In this document: piece after piece, positions 11,340 to 23,955 of the stretch
Numbering within the stretch: position 1 is the first letter of the stretch
How the letters are laid out: every line of letters starts with the position of its first letter
From: Gongronella butleri
Lineage: Eukaryota > Mucoromycota > Mucoromycetes > Mucorales > Cunninghamellaceae
Length of the DNA: 64,000 nt
Direction: 5' to 3'
NCBI GenBank assembly: GCA_025201375.1
Contig: JAIWZP010000023.1
Span: forward strand, 62,001 to 126,000
Position numbers and translations under genes: made by a program
Notes under the pieces: model-generated
What the model was told of the DNA's origin: nothing
Seen by the model: only the letters and a program-made list of their open reading frames with translations
The model's database searches: none

Positions 11340-12140
11340 ATGATATCATAATGCGTTCCTGAAAAGCAGAAGGCCAAAATTCCCTAAATGAAAAAGCTTC
11401 ATGTGGTTGCGACATTCGTTGGTGGTGGTGCGTGGGCCATGTCGTCGATTTGGAAAATCACGATTTTTCACCGACTTTCCAAAAAGTACGGACACTCGAG
11501 GATTTGAAAATGACAAATTTGGGTCCTCACTCCTCAGATCACCGCAGCATTTAACCAAAAGATCAAGAAACTCGGATAAACGACAAAAATAATGCTGCCA
11601 TAAAAATTAGGGGCATATGCGCATATCGACTGGTTGTCGCGTAAAATGCGATGGAGAGTTAATTTTCGCCACAAGGCTAACTCGGCGAAAATTGGCCACA
11701 GAGCGGCAAAACGCAGACCACTACTAGGAAGAGCAAGGTCTCTTACGTATGTGGCCATTGATGATCACTTGAAAAAAACGAGTTCCGGGCAGCATTTATG
11801 CTAACAGTCCGTTTGCGGATCAACTTGGACGCGTGATAAACTGCGTCAGACGTCTAGTACCACGCACCTGTTCCTAGTTAATTCCATGCTCTTGGCGTGT
11901 CTCTTGTTAGTGGATGCATCGGCGCGGTTCTTTGGCGGTGTTTCTCCCGTGCAATTCGCGCTTGAAGTAAAATCGAAATCACTCATTGCTCTGCAACGAG
12001 CAGATCGATCGCCCTCTTTTTTTGGCCTTTTTCGTCGTTTGGCCACGCGACGCACCTTGTATGCTAATTTGGTGTAATTCTGAGAGCTTGTTTTTTCAAT
12101 TTTTGTTTTGGAGCTCGACTGTGGCTAAATTTGATTAGCG
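11340..12140. repeat. Dispersed repeat R2, copy 1
   Basis: Diverged copy of the sequence at 26.03-26.74 kb and, in part, 29.18-29.48 kb. A short translated stretch (VDASARFFGGVSPVQFALE) is still recognisable in the 26.5-kb copy as VDASARL.ERVFPVQFALE. This suggests a decayed coding segment of unknown type. Confidence 0.6.
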
Positions 12141-13143
12141 TGTGAGGTGTGACGCATCGTCTGTCCGCTTTAACAGATGTACGATAAACCGCGTCCACTG
12201 TGGTGTTTCTATGTCGCGTCTTGACGGTTGTACGCGTTTCGAGACCGCGCAGTGTCAGAATCGCAAGTTTCACTTTTTGTTTCGCGCCTAAAATGGGACA
12301 CCACCTATTGTGTTTCTTACAAAGGACAATGTTAAATGATCCTAAATATTTTAAGGTGTTTCCATAATGCGTTCTGTACCATAAAACCAAGAGTCTGATT
12401 GGGTGGCTGTCGAGAAAATAGCGATTGCACATTTATTTACCTTATTGTCATTTGACTGTATGTCTATGATTTTTTTTTTTTTTTGCTTATTCCTGCTCCC
12501 AGAGCTTCTTGCCATGGTTGTAGCGAGCCGGGCGAGTCCGTTGGGGCCGACACATGGCTTACGCAGCGTGGGATGGCACATGATGCTTGTCTTGAACAGG
12601 TGTTTGGCCAGGGTGTCCAAGTCTAGAGTCTCATGAAACGATTGTAAATTCTCGGCATGACTTTGGATCGAAATCACGCCTCTAACACACCCGAACGGCG
12701 CGTTTGTAAAGGTAATTGTGCTCATGAGTTGGCGGGGGAGGGAGCATTTTCTTATTTTTTCTTTTTTTACGCGCAATTACGACGCTCAATGCTCAATGTG
12801 CCCCTGTACAATTGGCAATGGGCATCTTTCCACGGACGTGTGACCCTTTGAAAAGAAAGACACAGCCATTGTGCATGCGTTTGCGGGTGTTTTGTCGCCT
12901 AGGTGTTGCGTGGAGGGTGAATCCCGCGGGAAGGGGCGTCTCCATGCAAGCTCATTGGCTGGCTTGCCTGGTTTCATTGGTGCGGAATGCGTAGGTTTGG
13001 CGGGCGGCATGAATCGCAACAATTTTGAATTCTTTTTTTCCACCGTGTGTGTGTTTTTTTTTTTATTTTCTTAACCCCACACGGCAGAATTTTGATTTCT
13101 TCTCTTTTCCTTCCTTGTCATTTTTCTTCTTTTAATTGATGTA
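12141..13143. other. Gene-poor region
   Basis: One open minus-strand frame (12351-12776) has no recognisable domain, splice support or partner exons. The plus strand just upstream of 13144 is pyrimidine-rich and may be the leader of the small gene there. Confidence 0.45.
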
Positions 13144-13425
13144 ATGCGACCTAGCGAAATCTCCCATGCTTTCATACCAACGAATGCGGGCACGCTGAAA
13201 TCGCCCGGATCAGACGCATTGCTGTCGCCTGGGTCCAGCAAGGCGATGGGCAGCTCCTCCGACTCCGCCACGGCGTCGGCGTCCTATATTGATTTGCCTT
13301 GGACCGAGTTTTCCAAGCTGCTGCAGCACAAGAAGCCCGATATTGGCAAAAAGGCCGTCCCACAGGATCTCAATGTCGGCTCGTACGAGAAGGCGCATCT
13401 CGGCAACTGGGGCCAGCACCTGTGA
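13144..13425 (+). CDS. Small hypothetical protein (93 aa)
   Basis: Single-exon frame with ATG at 13144 and TGA at 13423-13425. A pyrimidine-rich leader precedes it and A-rich AATAAA-containing DNA follows (about 13494). The first half is Ser/Ala/Gly-rich and looks disordered. The second half is more ordered: YIDLPWTEFSKLLQHKKPDI, then VPQDLNVGSYEKAHLGNWG. The family was not recognised. Convergent with the kinase gene at 13783. Codon choice resembles the neighbours, which supports a real gene, but an upstream exon cannot be excluded. Confidence 0.6.
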   Translation: MRPSEISHAFIPTNAGTLKSPGSDALLSPGSSKAMGSSSDSATASASYIDLPWTEFSKLLQHKKPDIGKKAVPQDLNVGSYEKAHLGNWGQHL

Positions 13426-13782
13426 ACCCCCCCCCCCAATGACCAACAATTGTATCATAAACAAAGAAAACCAAAAAAAAAAAAATTGACAGAAAATAAA
13501 AAAAAATTGTTTCACATTGATTTTTTATTCTGCAAGGCAAAAAAAAAAAAAAAATCAAGGCATTGGCAGATCGGGTTGGGAGAAAGAAAGCGGGGGTATC
13601 AGTCTTTGGGTTTGTTCATGTCAAAAGGAGAGAATATGTACAAGAGGGAAGAGGAAAAAGCAAAGGAGAAAGGGGTTGAGGGGTGGGGGATAGGATACAG
13701 TGTGATTCACGGATGCGGATCGGGACGATAGGGAGAGAGAAAGAGAGGGAGGCGCGAGAGCGCGAGAACAATGAGAAAGATT
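13426..13782. other. Convergent intergenic region
   Basis: C and A runs just past the small gene, then a GA-rich stretch (13640-13780). No gene was recognised. Confidence 0.5.
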
Positions 13783-15158
13783 CTATACTTTACAGGAAGG
13801 GGGCAGGTGATGATGAGGTTGGCCATTGGCGCCAATGCCATTGTGGCAGACGTCGATGCTTTGGACCCATGGGTCGTCGAGAATGTCGCTGCTTGTGGGT
13901 CGCGTGGCGGGGTTTGGGTCGAGAATCTTGTAGATGAGTCTACGGGGCTCGGCCGGCAACTTGGAAAGCAGGTCGAATTGCTGTTTGGGCCGGGCGCGCA
14001 CGTACGATGTGTAAGCGGGGTCGGTCTTTTTGGCGCGGTGCCAGACAAGGCCTTCCATCCACAGGCAGTAGAGCACGATACCTGCAGACCAGACGTCGAT
14101 GGCGGCGCCCCAGTATTCCTTTTGTTCAAAGGCCTCCGGCGCAATGTACGGCTCGGAGCCCATGAGACCGCGGCTCTTGTGACATTGCGACTCCCACACA
14201 AACCGAAACACGTCGCTGACGCCAAAGTCGGTGATTTTCACCGTGCCGTCGGCCGCCAGCAGCAAGTTTTCGGGCTTGATGTCGCGGTGAGCCACGCCAA
14301 CAGAGTGCAAATACGCCAATCCTTGCATCATCTGCTTGAAACAGCATGCCTTCTCGCGTTCCGTCATGATCCCAGACATGATGCAGCCAAAGAGATCGCC
14401 ACCAGGGCACTGATTGGACATTAAAAAAAAAGAAAAAGAAAAAAAAAGAATGAGCCACCTGGGGCTCTTTTTCAAAAAGGCCAAAAAAGGGCAGAATCAC
14501 GTACGTATTCCATGACGGTGCTGTAGCGCTTCTTGTCGTCCAAGACAAGATCGATGGTTTCGACGATATTTGGGTGCGAAAAGGTGGACGAGATGCAGAA
14601 TTCGCTGGTAAGCTTCTTCATGTACTCCTTTTCGGTCTCGTTTCGCTTTTGTTTGCGGAATTGCTTGATGGCATAGACTTTGTCGCCCTTTCGCGTGATC
14701 ATGACGACGGCTGTCGAGCCCTCGCCGAGGCGCTTGTAGGCCACGCCATATTCCTTGATGTTGGGTGTGTCTGCACGATGGCGGCGGCCACCCGTGGTGC
14801 TTTTTGAGTGGTTGGACACGACGGATGATGCGGGCGATGGGTGGCGCGGGGTGTCAAGGAGCTTCAGCTTGCTAACAGACGAATCAGTAGGCGCCGTGTT
14901 GGTGTTGTCATTCAATGGCGGCGGAGCAAGCTTGTCCTGTTGCGTTTGCTGCGGCTGCTGCTGGTCGACACGCGTCGCATTGGCGACCGAGCCGCCGGTG
15001 GATGAGTCCGAGGATGAGGACGATGAGGCAAGGCTGTGGCGGCTCGACTCGCGGGATATAGGCACGGGGAAAGGCATGCGATTAATAGTTTTGGCGTGAG
15101 CTGCGTCGGGTTGGGTCACGGAGGGCCAGGCTTTCTCAGTTGTAAAACGATACACCAT
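13783..15158 (-). CDS. Ser/Thr protein kinase, HAL4/SAT4 (NPR) type
   Basis: Exons (complement): 14505-15158 and 13783-14409; 426 aa. Residues 1-130 are Ser/Gln-rich and probably disordered. The kinase domain covers about 137-410. The glycine loop is GEGSTAVV (145-152), the ATP Lys lies in AIK (163-165), the catalytic loop is HRDIKPENLL from 259, the Mg motif is DFG (279-281) and an APE motif is present. All key catalytic residues are there. Similarity to the fungus-specific HAL4/SAT4/HAL5/NPR1 group, which regulates plasma-membrane transporter stability and cation homeostasis in yeast, is inferred from domain layout and motifs such as FGVSDVFR. The substrate is unknown. Confidence 0.88.
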
Positions 15159-17853
15159 GAATGGCGACAGGTATCAGAGTAGGGGGGTGAATGGATGAAT
15201 GAAAAAAAAAGAAGAGAGAGCAGGAAAAAGAAGGAGGCTTGCTAATTTATACAAAGAAAAAAGAATAAAAGAGGGAAAAAAAAAAAAAATAAAGGAATTG
15301 ATTGATTCCTAAACCCTTTTTAGAGTACAACAGAGTGATCAGCGGTGCAACAAAAAAAAAAATGCCTCACATCATGCCAAACTGACTCGCAGCCCGCCAG
15401 TGGCTTGATTTGATGCTCAAATGTAAGACAGGCCAATGGCATTAATGGCGTCACCTGGTTTGGCAACTGAAACTCTAATGGGATTCAAAAGATCCCAGCA
15501 TCGACGCTCCATAAAAAAAATTTTCAAGCCGCGAATTGGCGAAAATGGGCGAGCCCATCCTTGGCTCGCCGCAATTCCAGCAGGGTCGCTTGGCGATTCC
15601 ATGTGACCCAACAAGGTCCTCATGTAAAAATGACGCATTTGCATTTGATGAAAAAAATAAAATAAATAGGCACAAGTTTTTTGTGTGGCCTTTTTGCCTG
15701 TGCAACTTGGCCTCCAAAAAAGTGAAAATGATGCCTTCCTGATGCCATCTTGTTCTCTCTCTCTCTTGTTCATGCACCTCAGCCGTCAATTGCATCAGCG
15801 CTCCAAATAAGGAGCCAACGAGGGGGACCGCAGGGATGATGGGACACCCAGCATCTCATCGGGAATGACCAAAAACAACAACAACAACAAAAAAAAAGGG
15901 ACGCGCATGCATTGGACAGGCAAGAATTGCGACCCTCCCTCATAGCCAATACCCATGGCCATGCTGTTGCCATGCAATGAATCCCATTGATCCATCGCTC
16001 GTCGGAAAAAAAGGGCAGGATTGATGCTTGGCCCCGCTCAGCAATCCGCCACCGTTTCTCACTTTTTCTCACTTTCTTGTTTCCACTGCGCTCAGTCTCT
16101 GTGCTTTGTTTATTTGTGCGATGGCAAGCATGTGGGTTTACCCAAAAACAATGACTTCATCCCCCCAGGAAAATGTGGCGAGGCCAATCTGAGACACACT
16201 CTGTACTTGATCTTTGGTGCGCCATTTCTTTTTTTTTTTTTTTTTTTCGGCTCGATCGCCGCTTGCTGCACAACCAATGCAGCTGCACAGCGGGGCTTGC
16301 GCGGCGATTGGTCATCTCCTCTATATGTGCTTGACACCAGGTCAATTAGAGGATCCAATGGCCCGCGTCTTGGCATCCACACACTCCCAAAAAAAAAAAA
16401 AAAAAAGAAACCAAAGAAGCCGTATAAACGGCAGGATAAGCGAGGCGGCTGAATAGGGCATACTGCTTTGAAAAAGCCAAGACACTTTGGCGAGGCGGCC
16501 AAGTGCGCCATTTCCGCTATCATTGATTGTGGGCGATGATGCTGGTCACTTTAATTCTGCCAAAGCGCTTATTTTTGTGCGACCAAGCTCTTGTTCGTAT
16601 ATTGCTCACGCTTTCACAGCCAAAACGCGTTCCTGGAAGATTTGAAAATGACGCACTACATCTTGATTTCTGCAAGACCACATGTATCTTTTTGTTTTAT
16701 TATATTTTATTTATGTTTGCCCAGAAGTCGAGGACGATGATGGGGCAATGAGACGTCATGAATCTTTCTCTCTCTCTCTCGGAATGTGCGATTCGTACAG
16801 TATAATCACTTTTTCCCACTGCGTTGTGAAGCGCGCACAATGGAGAAAAATAAAGTTTGGCCAGGAAATTGGGACGGCAATACAAAAACACGCGGCAGGC
16901 AACTTGATGATATTATCATTTCCGTGTCCATTCGGTAGAACACAAGTGTTAGTTCTACAAGGTCACCAAGCACGGCAAATGTAGCTTTTGCACAGCATGA
17001 CGCGTTCCATGGCCCCAGAAAACCCCATGTACAATGGCCATGATGAAACCAATGGGTGTAAACGCATGTCATCAGCGTGGTCGTGATCTATCCACACATC
17101 ATGGGTCGGCTGGGCCCTTGCAAGCAAGCATGGAAAGCCATGAGAAGCTCCCTCCGGGCACTTTTTTTTTTTTGTTTGAATTTGCTTTTTTTTTATTCTT
17201 GCGCGAGAAAATGCAGAGAACGCGCCTTCTGCATCTCGATGGATTCTGCAAAACCACAGCGGCTGTTCGGACGGGTGAATCGAGATGAGAGAACGTGACC
17301 ACGGCGATCAGGGCGCGCGTGAGCGCTTTAATTCCCACAAAAAAAGGAGACTGTGTGACAATGACACGCTCTTTGCTCGTTGTCTAACCTACCCAGGGCC
17401 AGAGACAGGGGCCGCGGCCCACCCTTTTTCATTGTCATGTGGCTGTCAAAGGCTAAACAGAGTTCATGACGTCAACGATAGATTGAAATGCTGCAAGGGG
17501 ATGGAAACACAATTTGTGCGCGGCCAAACAGGCTGTAGGCCACGACGAACCAATCAGATGCCATTGTCCCCGTCTTTGGATGCTTTTGCATAACCCAGGT
17601 GGTTTGACAGGTGGGCTGATGCATGGCGAGAAAAAAGCTGTTTGCTTGCCTTTTCCCTTTTGACTGCGGATCCTGGCCGCCGCCGCCTCCGGCAATGGGG
17701 GTGCAACCATCTCTCCGCGTCCACGCCATGCTCTGTATCATGAGAAACGCCTCATTGATGGCCATGTGGTTCCTCACACGCCTTATTTTATCTTTTTTTA
17801 TGGGCGTTGGCGAACCCCGTCTTTTGTTTCTCTCTCTTTCCATCCCACCACAC
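15159..17853. other. 2.7-kb gene-free stretch
   Basis: Read on both strands; no exon chain, tRNA or repeat match was recognised. It contains several T/A runs (for example 16229-16247 and 16389-16405), a CAA array (15876-15890) and one TAC(A/T)GTA motif (16797). The 5' leaders of the kinase (-) and the Tyr-rich gene (+) must lie at its ends. Confidence 0.5.
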
Positions 17854-18273
17854 ATGTCGTTTTATCCACACGGTAAGTACACAGGAATTGGAGCGTAAAG
17901 ACCATGGAAAAAGCGGAAAGAATTTCTTGTTTTATTGATTTTTTTACGCGCTTTAGCGAATCGTCCTTACTACGGCTACTCCGTCCCCTATGGCAAGGAC
18001 ATGAGCGGCTCCAAGATACACAATTATCGCCGCCCCTTCTATCCATACAAGAACACATATCCCAATTTCACCCCGTACTATGATTATTACTATGAGCCGA
18101 ATCAAATTTATAGGTTGTTGAGCCGCATCCGCTTTGGCACGGGCTCCTACTACTCGAATCCCTATTCGCACACGCGCGTCACCTTTGCTCCCGATGGCAC
18201 ACGGATATGGCCCGAGGCAAACTACCTGAGTTCTGTAAAAGACTTATGGAAATCCGTCGACCCCTATCATTAA
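17854..18273 (+). CDS. Small tyrosine-rich protein (111 aa)
   Basis: Exons 17854-17872 (19 nt) and 17957-18273; intron donor GTAAGT, acceptor TTTAG. The joined frame starts MSFYPHGANRPYYGYSVPYG, so the Tyr-rich pattern runs across the splice. About one residue in six is Tyr, with Pro, Asn and Arg; examples are NYRRPFYPYKNTYPNFTPYY and the DYYYEPNQIYRL stretch. No signal peptide or membrane segment is seen. The C-terminal part (FGTGSYYSNPY to WKSVDPYH) looks globular. The family was not recognised. An AATAAA lies near 18464. Confidence 0.7.
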
Positions 18274-18768
18274 AGCACCTCCTCGCCCTCCCTTCCTCTC
18301 ATTTCTCACCCCCCCTCCCCCAATTGGTGTCCCACAGCCCCCGTCTTGTGACCTCATCGCTCTTGGCCACGTCGTTTTGTGTGGCGACAATCCCCGCATT
18401 ACCCCCTCTTGCCCCCTTTTGCCCATTTTTCTGCATTTATCCCCCCGGCTCATTGCCCTTTCCAATAAAGATAAGCGTCAACAATTGCTAAATTGCCATA
18501 GAGCACGAGGCGAGACGAAAAAAAGGCGTGTTTCGTGCCAACAAAAGAGTGACATTGCCCAAATTGGGCGTTGAAAGCCTATTGTGTACATGCACGACGC
18601 TCGTCATCCTGATGCGCGCGAGCACAGGCCAATTTTTTGTGTGAGTGTGCCAATGTGTCGGGCATCTAATTTTTTAAAAGGGGGTGGGGGAACAAATTCG
18701 GGCAGCTGACGTTCGTTTTCACCTTTTCTCTCACTTTTTTTTTTTATCTTGAGTCCTTTTCGCGCTCT
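18274..18768. other. Intergenic region
   Basis: 3' flank of the Tyr-rich gene (C-rich, AATAAA near 18464) and the T-rich leader of the PTAR1-like gene. No additional gene was seen. Confidence 0.6.
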
Positions 18769-20196
18769 ATGGATCTCTATGACAAGCTGGTGGATCTGCT
18801 TGCGAATCACACCATGTAATGGGTGGTGATGGAAAAACAGCACGAGAGTACGCGTAAACGGGATAAAACGCGTGTTTATGCGCTTTTTTCCTTTTTTTTT
18901 TTTTTTTTTTTTCCTTTTAGCGACGAGATAGGTCTTTTGCCCTGCGTGCCTGACGCAACAGATATACCCCCGGCGACGCGACACTATCACCCGCTTGTCG
19001 TTGTCGACGGCAAGCTTGGCGTGGCATTGGACACGCTGACGGCACTTTTACAACAGTCACAGCAGCGTTTTACAGAGGCAAGCAGCAGCGACGAAGCTCA
19101 GCAGGAGGAAACCAGCCGCGTGCTGATCCTGCTCAAGCCTGATCATTACACAGCCATGAATGTGCGCAAACGACTCGTTTGCGACAAAAAGCGCACCATA
19201 GCGCAGGAATTGGCGCTTTTGGATCTCATTTTCACCGTGTCAAGGCACACAAAAAGTGCCATTGCATGGCATCACAGGTAAAACAGAAGGATCGATGAGA
19301 AAAATAAATGGCAAAACGCGCGTCATGGGCGCAATTCAACTTGTTTTCACTGTTTTCACTGTTTTTCCTCATTTCATGTGCAATTGACCTTTTTTCTTCT
19401 TCTTTTTTTGTCATGTTCACAGAGAATGGCTTTTGACGCGGGATCTGGCTCAGCTTGATATTGAAGCGGAACGGCGTCTTTGCGAGCGCAGCGCGACGCT
19501 TTATCCACGCAACTATTATGCGTGGCACCATCGTTTCTGGCTTCTCGAGCAGATGAATGCGGCGGCAATTGAAGAGGAATACGAGTCGATGGTGGCGTGG
19601 GCTGGTGCGCATGTGAGTGATCACTCGGGCATTCACCATCTTGGTCAGGTGGTCGAGCGATGGCTGGTGCCTGCGCCCTCCAAGCGATTAGCAGCGCATG
19701 TTGCCTGGTTGGACAATGTGACGCAGCAATTCCCAGGGCACGAGTCGCTGTGGGCACATCGACGTGCGTGCGCCATGCTCATGCTCGAGCGCACCGACGA
19801 AACCACATGGCCACAGTCCCAGCATCGCTGGATTGACAATGTGCTGCATTACAAACCAAAACACGCCGATCTCGACACATCCCCTGCGTCATGGCATCAG
19901 CAACACGTGCTGGCCCTCCGTTATGGCCTTTGGCTTTGTCTCTTGGTAAAAAAAAAGATCATTGTTTTTTTTTTTTTTGCATTGAGCTCCGTTTTATGCA
20001 AAAAGAAGCGCCTGACTCATGATTTTTCCTTTTTTTTCGTTTTTCTCTTCTCTTCATGCAGCGTGCCAAAGTGATGAAGAATGAACCAGTCTCCTTGATC
20101 CGTCACTATCTTGACCAATTGCGCCTGGTCGACCCTCGCCCCATCTACAACGCGCTCTTACTCGATAATACCCGCATTGGACGCGATGTCGCGTGA
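18769..20196 (+). CDS. Prenyltransferase alpha-repeat protein (PTAR1-like)
   Basis: Exons 18769-18815, 18921-19277, 19423-19945 and 20062-20196; 353 aa. Repeats of the prenyltransferase alpha type (W-H-R-x-W-L-L) are visible: AIAWHHREWLL, YYAWHHRFWLL and SLWAHRRACAML. A DEIGLLPCV...HPLVVVDGKLGVA segment near the N-terminus is typical of PTAR1. PTAR1 pairs with the RabGGTase beta subunit to geranylgeranylate SNAREs such as Ykt6 in animals; the same role here is inferred. A RabGGTase alpha subunit is the alternative, but the N-terminal signature argues against it. An AATAAA cluster lies near 20269. Confidence 0.82.
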
Positions 20197-21095
20197 ATGG
20201 ACTCCCTTTCTCCTCATCCACCCCACCTTCCTCTCGGCCAATGCCACTCCCCTTGTACCATCCTGTTTGAAATAAAAAATAAAAATCAAATGTGTATAGT
20301 AAATATGGCGAATGAGGGAGAAATAAACAGGTAAAACAACCGGCATCGCACGTTGTTGCCCATTGCCGCCCCGGCCTTTCTTTCTTCCCCCTCTCCCCTG
20401 GCGATCCGCTCCTTGCATTGATTCTTGGTGTGGTGTCAATGACATGATCTTGTTTTGTTTGCATTTTCGTTTGTTACGTCGGCGAAACAGCAAAAACGCC
20501 AATGCCACGCATGAACGTGTCCAGTTTGTTTCTCCACCTACGTAACAAACACAAAAAAATGAGGGTATGCGGATCAGCATTCGCCCGCACTACCCGAATG
20601 ATCGGTTCAAACTGCAACCAGTGCCAGCGGACCCTAAATTTTTCTTGTTTTCTGCCTTGAACACGCATGAATCTTGCCCCTCAGCCCTTTTTTTCTTGAC
20701 CTCGCTTTTGCCTCCTTGATCCTATCATCTCCCGGTATACCCACTCCTTGTACCCCGGAAACCCCACGCCCATTTCTAACATGGATTGACATTCAGACCA
20801 AGCGACCCCTTGCTAGGAGAGCCAAAAACAGCCTGAAATGTTGCAAAAGGACTGATGTCTGTATGCTGCGTCAGTTTTGCCTTGGTCTCAGACAGGAAAA
20901 ATACACGTCGTTTCATATCTTTTAATGTCGATCCCTTTTTTTTTTTTATAAAAAATCATCGATCTTCTCGTTTCACACCTTTTTACACCATTTCACTTTT
21001 TTTTTCCTTTTCATTGTTTTTCAAACACCTCGTGCCCCCCCACCTCACTCGTTTCCATCACACTTCTACACACAATCACGACACGCCCAATTGAA
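20197..21095. other. Intergenic region
   Basis: 3' flank of the PTAR1-like gene and pyrimidine-rich leader (20930-21090) of the transporter. No gene or RNA gene was recognised; a GGTTCAAA word at about 20605 lacks a tRNA-like context. Confidence 0.5.
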
Positions 21096-23256
21096 ATGAC
21101 CATAGATCACCAAAATCATCTCGAAAGGGGCGACGACGATGCCACCACGTTGTATCAAGAGAGCATCGTCACCAATGAAAGCACGCTGCTCAATCCATCT
21201 CGACGTAAGACTGGTTTTGGCACGAATTGGGCGCGCCTAATTGCGCTTTTTTTTATGCTTGTTTTCTGTCTTTTTTTATAGTGCATCGCATGCTGCTGGC
21301 GCGTCTGGCAAATACAGGTCACCAACATAAAAAGAAGGCATTGCTGTCGGGCCATGACACGCAGAAATTGAAGCGCAATGAGGATGAAATCAAAGAGGAT
21401 CCCTATCGCTGGCTGATCTTGGTTGGCGGCTTTCTGGCACAGGCCATCAGCATGGCCACACTGTCTTGTTGGTAAGATCTGAGCTCCCCCACAGGGACTT
21501 TTCCCCCTTCTTTATCAGCGCGTGGGGCTCATTTCACTCCCTTATTTTTTGTTTTCTAGGGGTACACGATCGAAAAAAACAGAAAATATGCAACGCCGCG
21601 CTCGTGATCGTGCCGCTAACCTTTTTTTTTTTTTCTGTTTTTAGGCATCATGCAAGAGTATTACGATCGACAAGTTTTCCGCGGGTCGGTGGACGTGACG
21701 CAATTGAGCTTTGTGGGAACCATTGGCTTTAGTTTCTGTGGCCTGATGGGCCCCGTCAGTCAAATCTTCACATCCATCCTTGGTGTGCGCTGGGTCATGC
21801 TGATTGGCACCGTGCTGATGTCTGGTGGACTCGTTCTTGCCAGTTTCTCCGTTGAAGTAAGTTAAATCCACTCGTTTATTGCTGAAAAGGTCCAATTGCT
21901 TACATTTTGCTTTTTTTATTTTTTATTCTTTTTTTACACACAGGTTTGGCACTTGTATATCACACAGAGCGTGATTCACGGCATGGGCGCCGCATTGCTC
22001 TACGTGGTAGGCGAGACGACGCGATTTGATGCCAGGAAATCTTCAATAATGCGTGATTCTCACTTTTTTTTTTTTTGCAATGGTAGGTATCCATGGCTAT
22101 TTCACCGCAGTGGTTCCGCCGGCGTGGCCTTGCTCTGGGAGTGATGGTCAGTGGATCCGGCGTGGGCGGTCTGGTGATGCCCTTTATCATGACCGAATTG
22201 AACGAGACGCTTGGTGGCGCATGGTAAGGAATTTCACATCGCGTCTGTCCTCCCACAGTCTCATCCAATGCTCACTTTTTTTATCATTTTTAGGTGCTAT
22301 CGTATCCTCGGCATTGTCACCTTTGGCATTGGCTTGATGTCAACGCTGCTACTCAAGGAAAAGGAAGTGCATAAGGTGCCTCTGCGGTTGCGCCACGTGA
22401 TCGACATTGGGCTTTGTAAAGACGTCAAATTCGTTATCTGGTGCATTGCTGGCAACTTGAACATGTTGGCCTACTTTATCCCTGCCTTTTATCTACCTTG
22501 TAAGCCCCACCATGCCATGGTGACATGCGCAAAACATGCATTTATTCTTTTTTCTGCCCAATAGCTCATGCAAACAAGCTCGGTCTGCTTCCCTCGCAAG
22601 GCTCCACGCTCGTCGCCGTCTTTTCTGCCGTCAATGTCGTCGGTCGCATCCTTTCTGGGTAAGCAAAACACGAAAAAATAGGAGAAGGAAAACATCGTGC
22701 ATTGTGATCCGATTTCTCACTCATTGACGCATGTCGTGCAGATACCTCGGCGATCATCTTGGCGCGGTCAACGTCAACATCGTATTTCTGCTCGTATGCG
22801 GGTTCAGCTCGCTGTTTATTTGGCCTTTTGCGACGTCGTACGCCACATTGATGGTGTTTATTGTCACCTATGGCTTCATGAGCGGCGCTGTCTTTTCCTT
22901 GTGTATGAAACGCGTTCATGCAGACCAAAAAAACTGCATTTTGCGTCAATTACAACGCACTCACGTCGAAATTTTGTACTTTTTATTGATTTTTTTTCTT
23001 ATTTTCTAATGTAGTGGCGCCAATTACCGCGACGATCACGGGGATGGACAGGTATCCAAGCGGCATTGGGCTGTACTTGTTTTTCATGACCGCGGCGCGT
23101 CTTGGTCCCACGCTTGCGGGCACGATTCAATCATACATGGACAAGGAATCGTTTTTCGCCCTGCAAGTATTCACGGGCTTTGCTTTTATCTCGTCTGCGC
23201 TGGTCACTATTCTTCTCAAGCATCTTTTGAAGCCGGGTTTATTCCACAAGGTCTAA
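21096..23256 (+). CDS. MFS transporter, monocarboxylate-transporter (SLC16) type
   Basis: Exons 21096-21204, 21282-21471, 21560-21561, 21645-21856, 21944-22006, 22087-22223, 22294-22499, 22565-22658, 22742-22902 and 23015-23256; 471 aa. A hydrophilic N-terminus of about 78 residues precedes twelve predicted membrane helices. MCT/fungal Mch-like signatures are present: W-G-I-M-Q-E-Y-Y after helix 1, SMAISPQWFRRRGLALG, SGSGVGG and NVVGRILSGYLGD. It probably moves small carboxylates or other organic solutes across a membrane; the substrate is inferred only at class level. The frame between exons 2 and 4 needs two extra bases. The only fit found is a 2-nt exon GG at 21560-21561, with TTTCTAG before it and GTACAC after. 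Confidence 0.86.
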
Positions 23257-23955
23257 ATCCGCCAATTAGTTACCCCTGCGTCCTCTCAATGGATCACATT
23301 TCTCTTTGCATCTTTTCTTTTTGTTTCTATCTCTGTATCTCCCCTTTCCCCCTCACGCATTAATCCCAGCCTTGTTTACACCATTTGGCAGTCGACTCTG
23401 CTTTGTAAAGTATTAAATAATTCGTAATTGCTTGGGCTTGAGCACCAAAAACAACAAAAAAACGAAAATGTCACAAATGCTCCCTCAAACAGGCACGCAA
23501 GACATTGCTGCGACGCGACTTGGGAGTGCGCATCTGTTGACCAATGGCGTGCCATCCGTCTTGGCTCCATTGCATCGTTTGATTACGTGCTTGCTCCGTT
23601 GCAAAGCACGGAAAATGGACAAAAAAAGGTGAAAACGAATCATTCACAACAATTTTGCTACGAGATCCCACGAGTCAAATTGCGTTTTACGCATGCCACA
23701 CAGAAGTTCTGTGCAGTCAATGTCCCTGGTGCCAGTGCATGGGCTGCGGCGAGTGCCATGGGTGATTGGGTGGTTTCGGCTGTTTTGAGAGTCACAGTGA
23801 ACCAATGGCGGCACCTGATTTGTTCGCGGGGTTTCAATGGAAGCTATTTATTTTTCGAATTCGTGTGAGCCTCCTTTTTTTTCCTTTTCCTTTCTTGTTT
23901 ACACTCGTTTGTACACATTTTCCCACTTTTTATCCCATTTTCTCTACAACTGAAT
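23257..23955. other. Intergenic region
   Basis: Transporter 3' flank followed by about 400 bp of mixed sequence, then the T/C-rich leader of ALY/REF (23870-23950). No gene was recognised. Confidence 0.5.

Noticed and set aside
12351..12776. 142-codon minus-strand open frame
   Set aside because: Low-complexity ends, no recognisable domain, no splice partners and no conserved copy in the window.
16021..16524. Overlapping open frames on both strands
   Set aside because: They depend on homopolymer Lys/Phe runs; no family resemblance or exon structure.
20590..20640. GGTTCAAACTGCAACC as a tRNA B box
   Set aside because: No matching A box or cloverleaf can be drawn around it.
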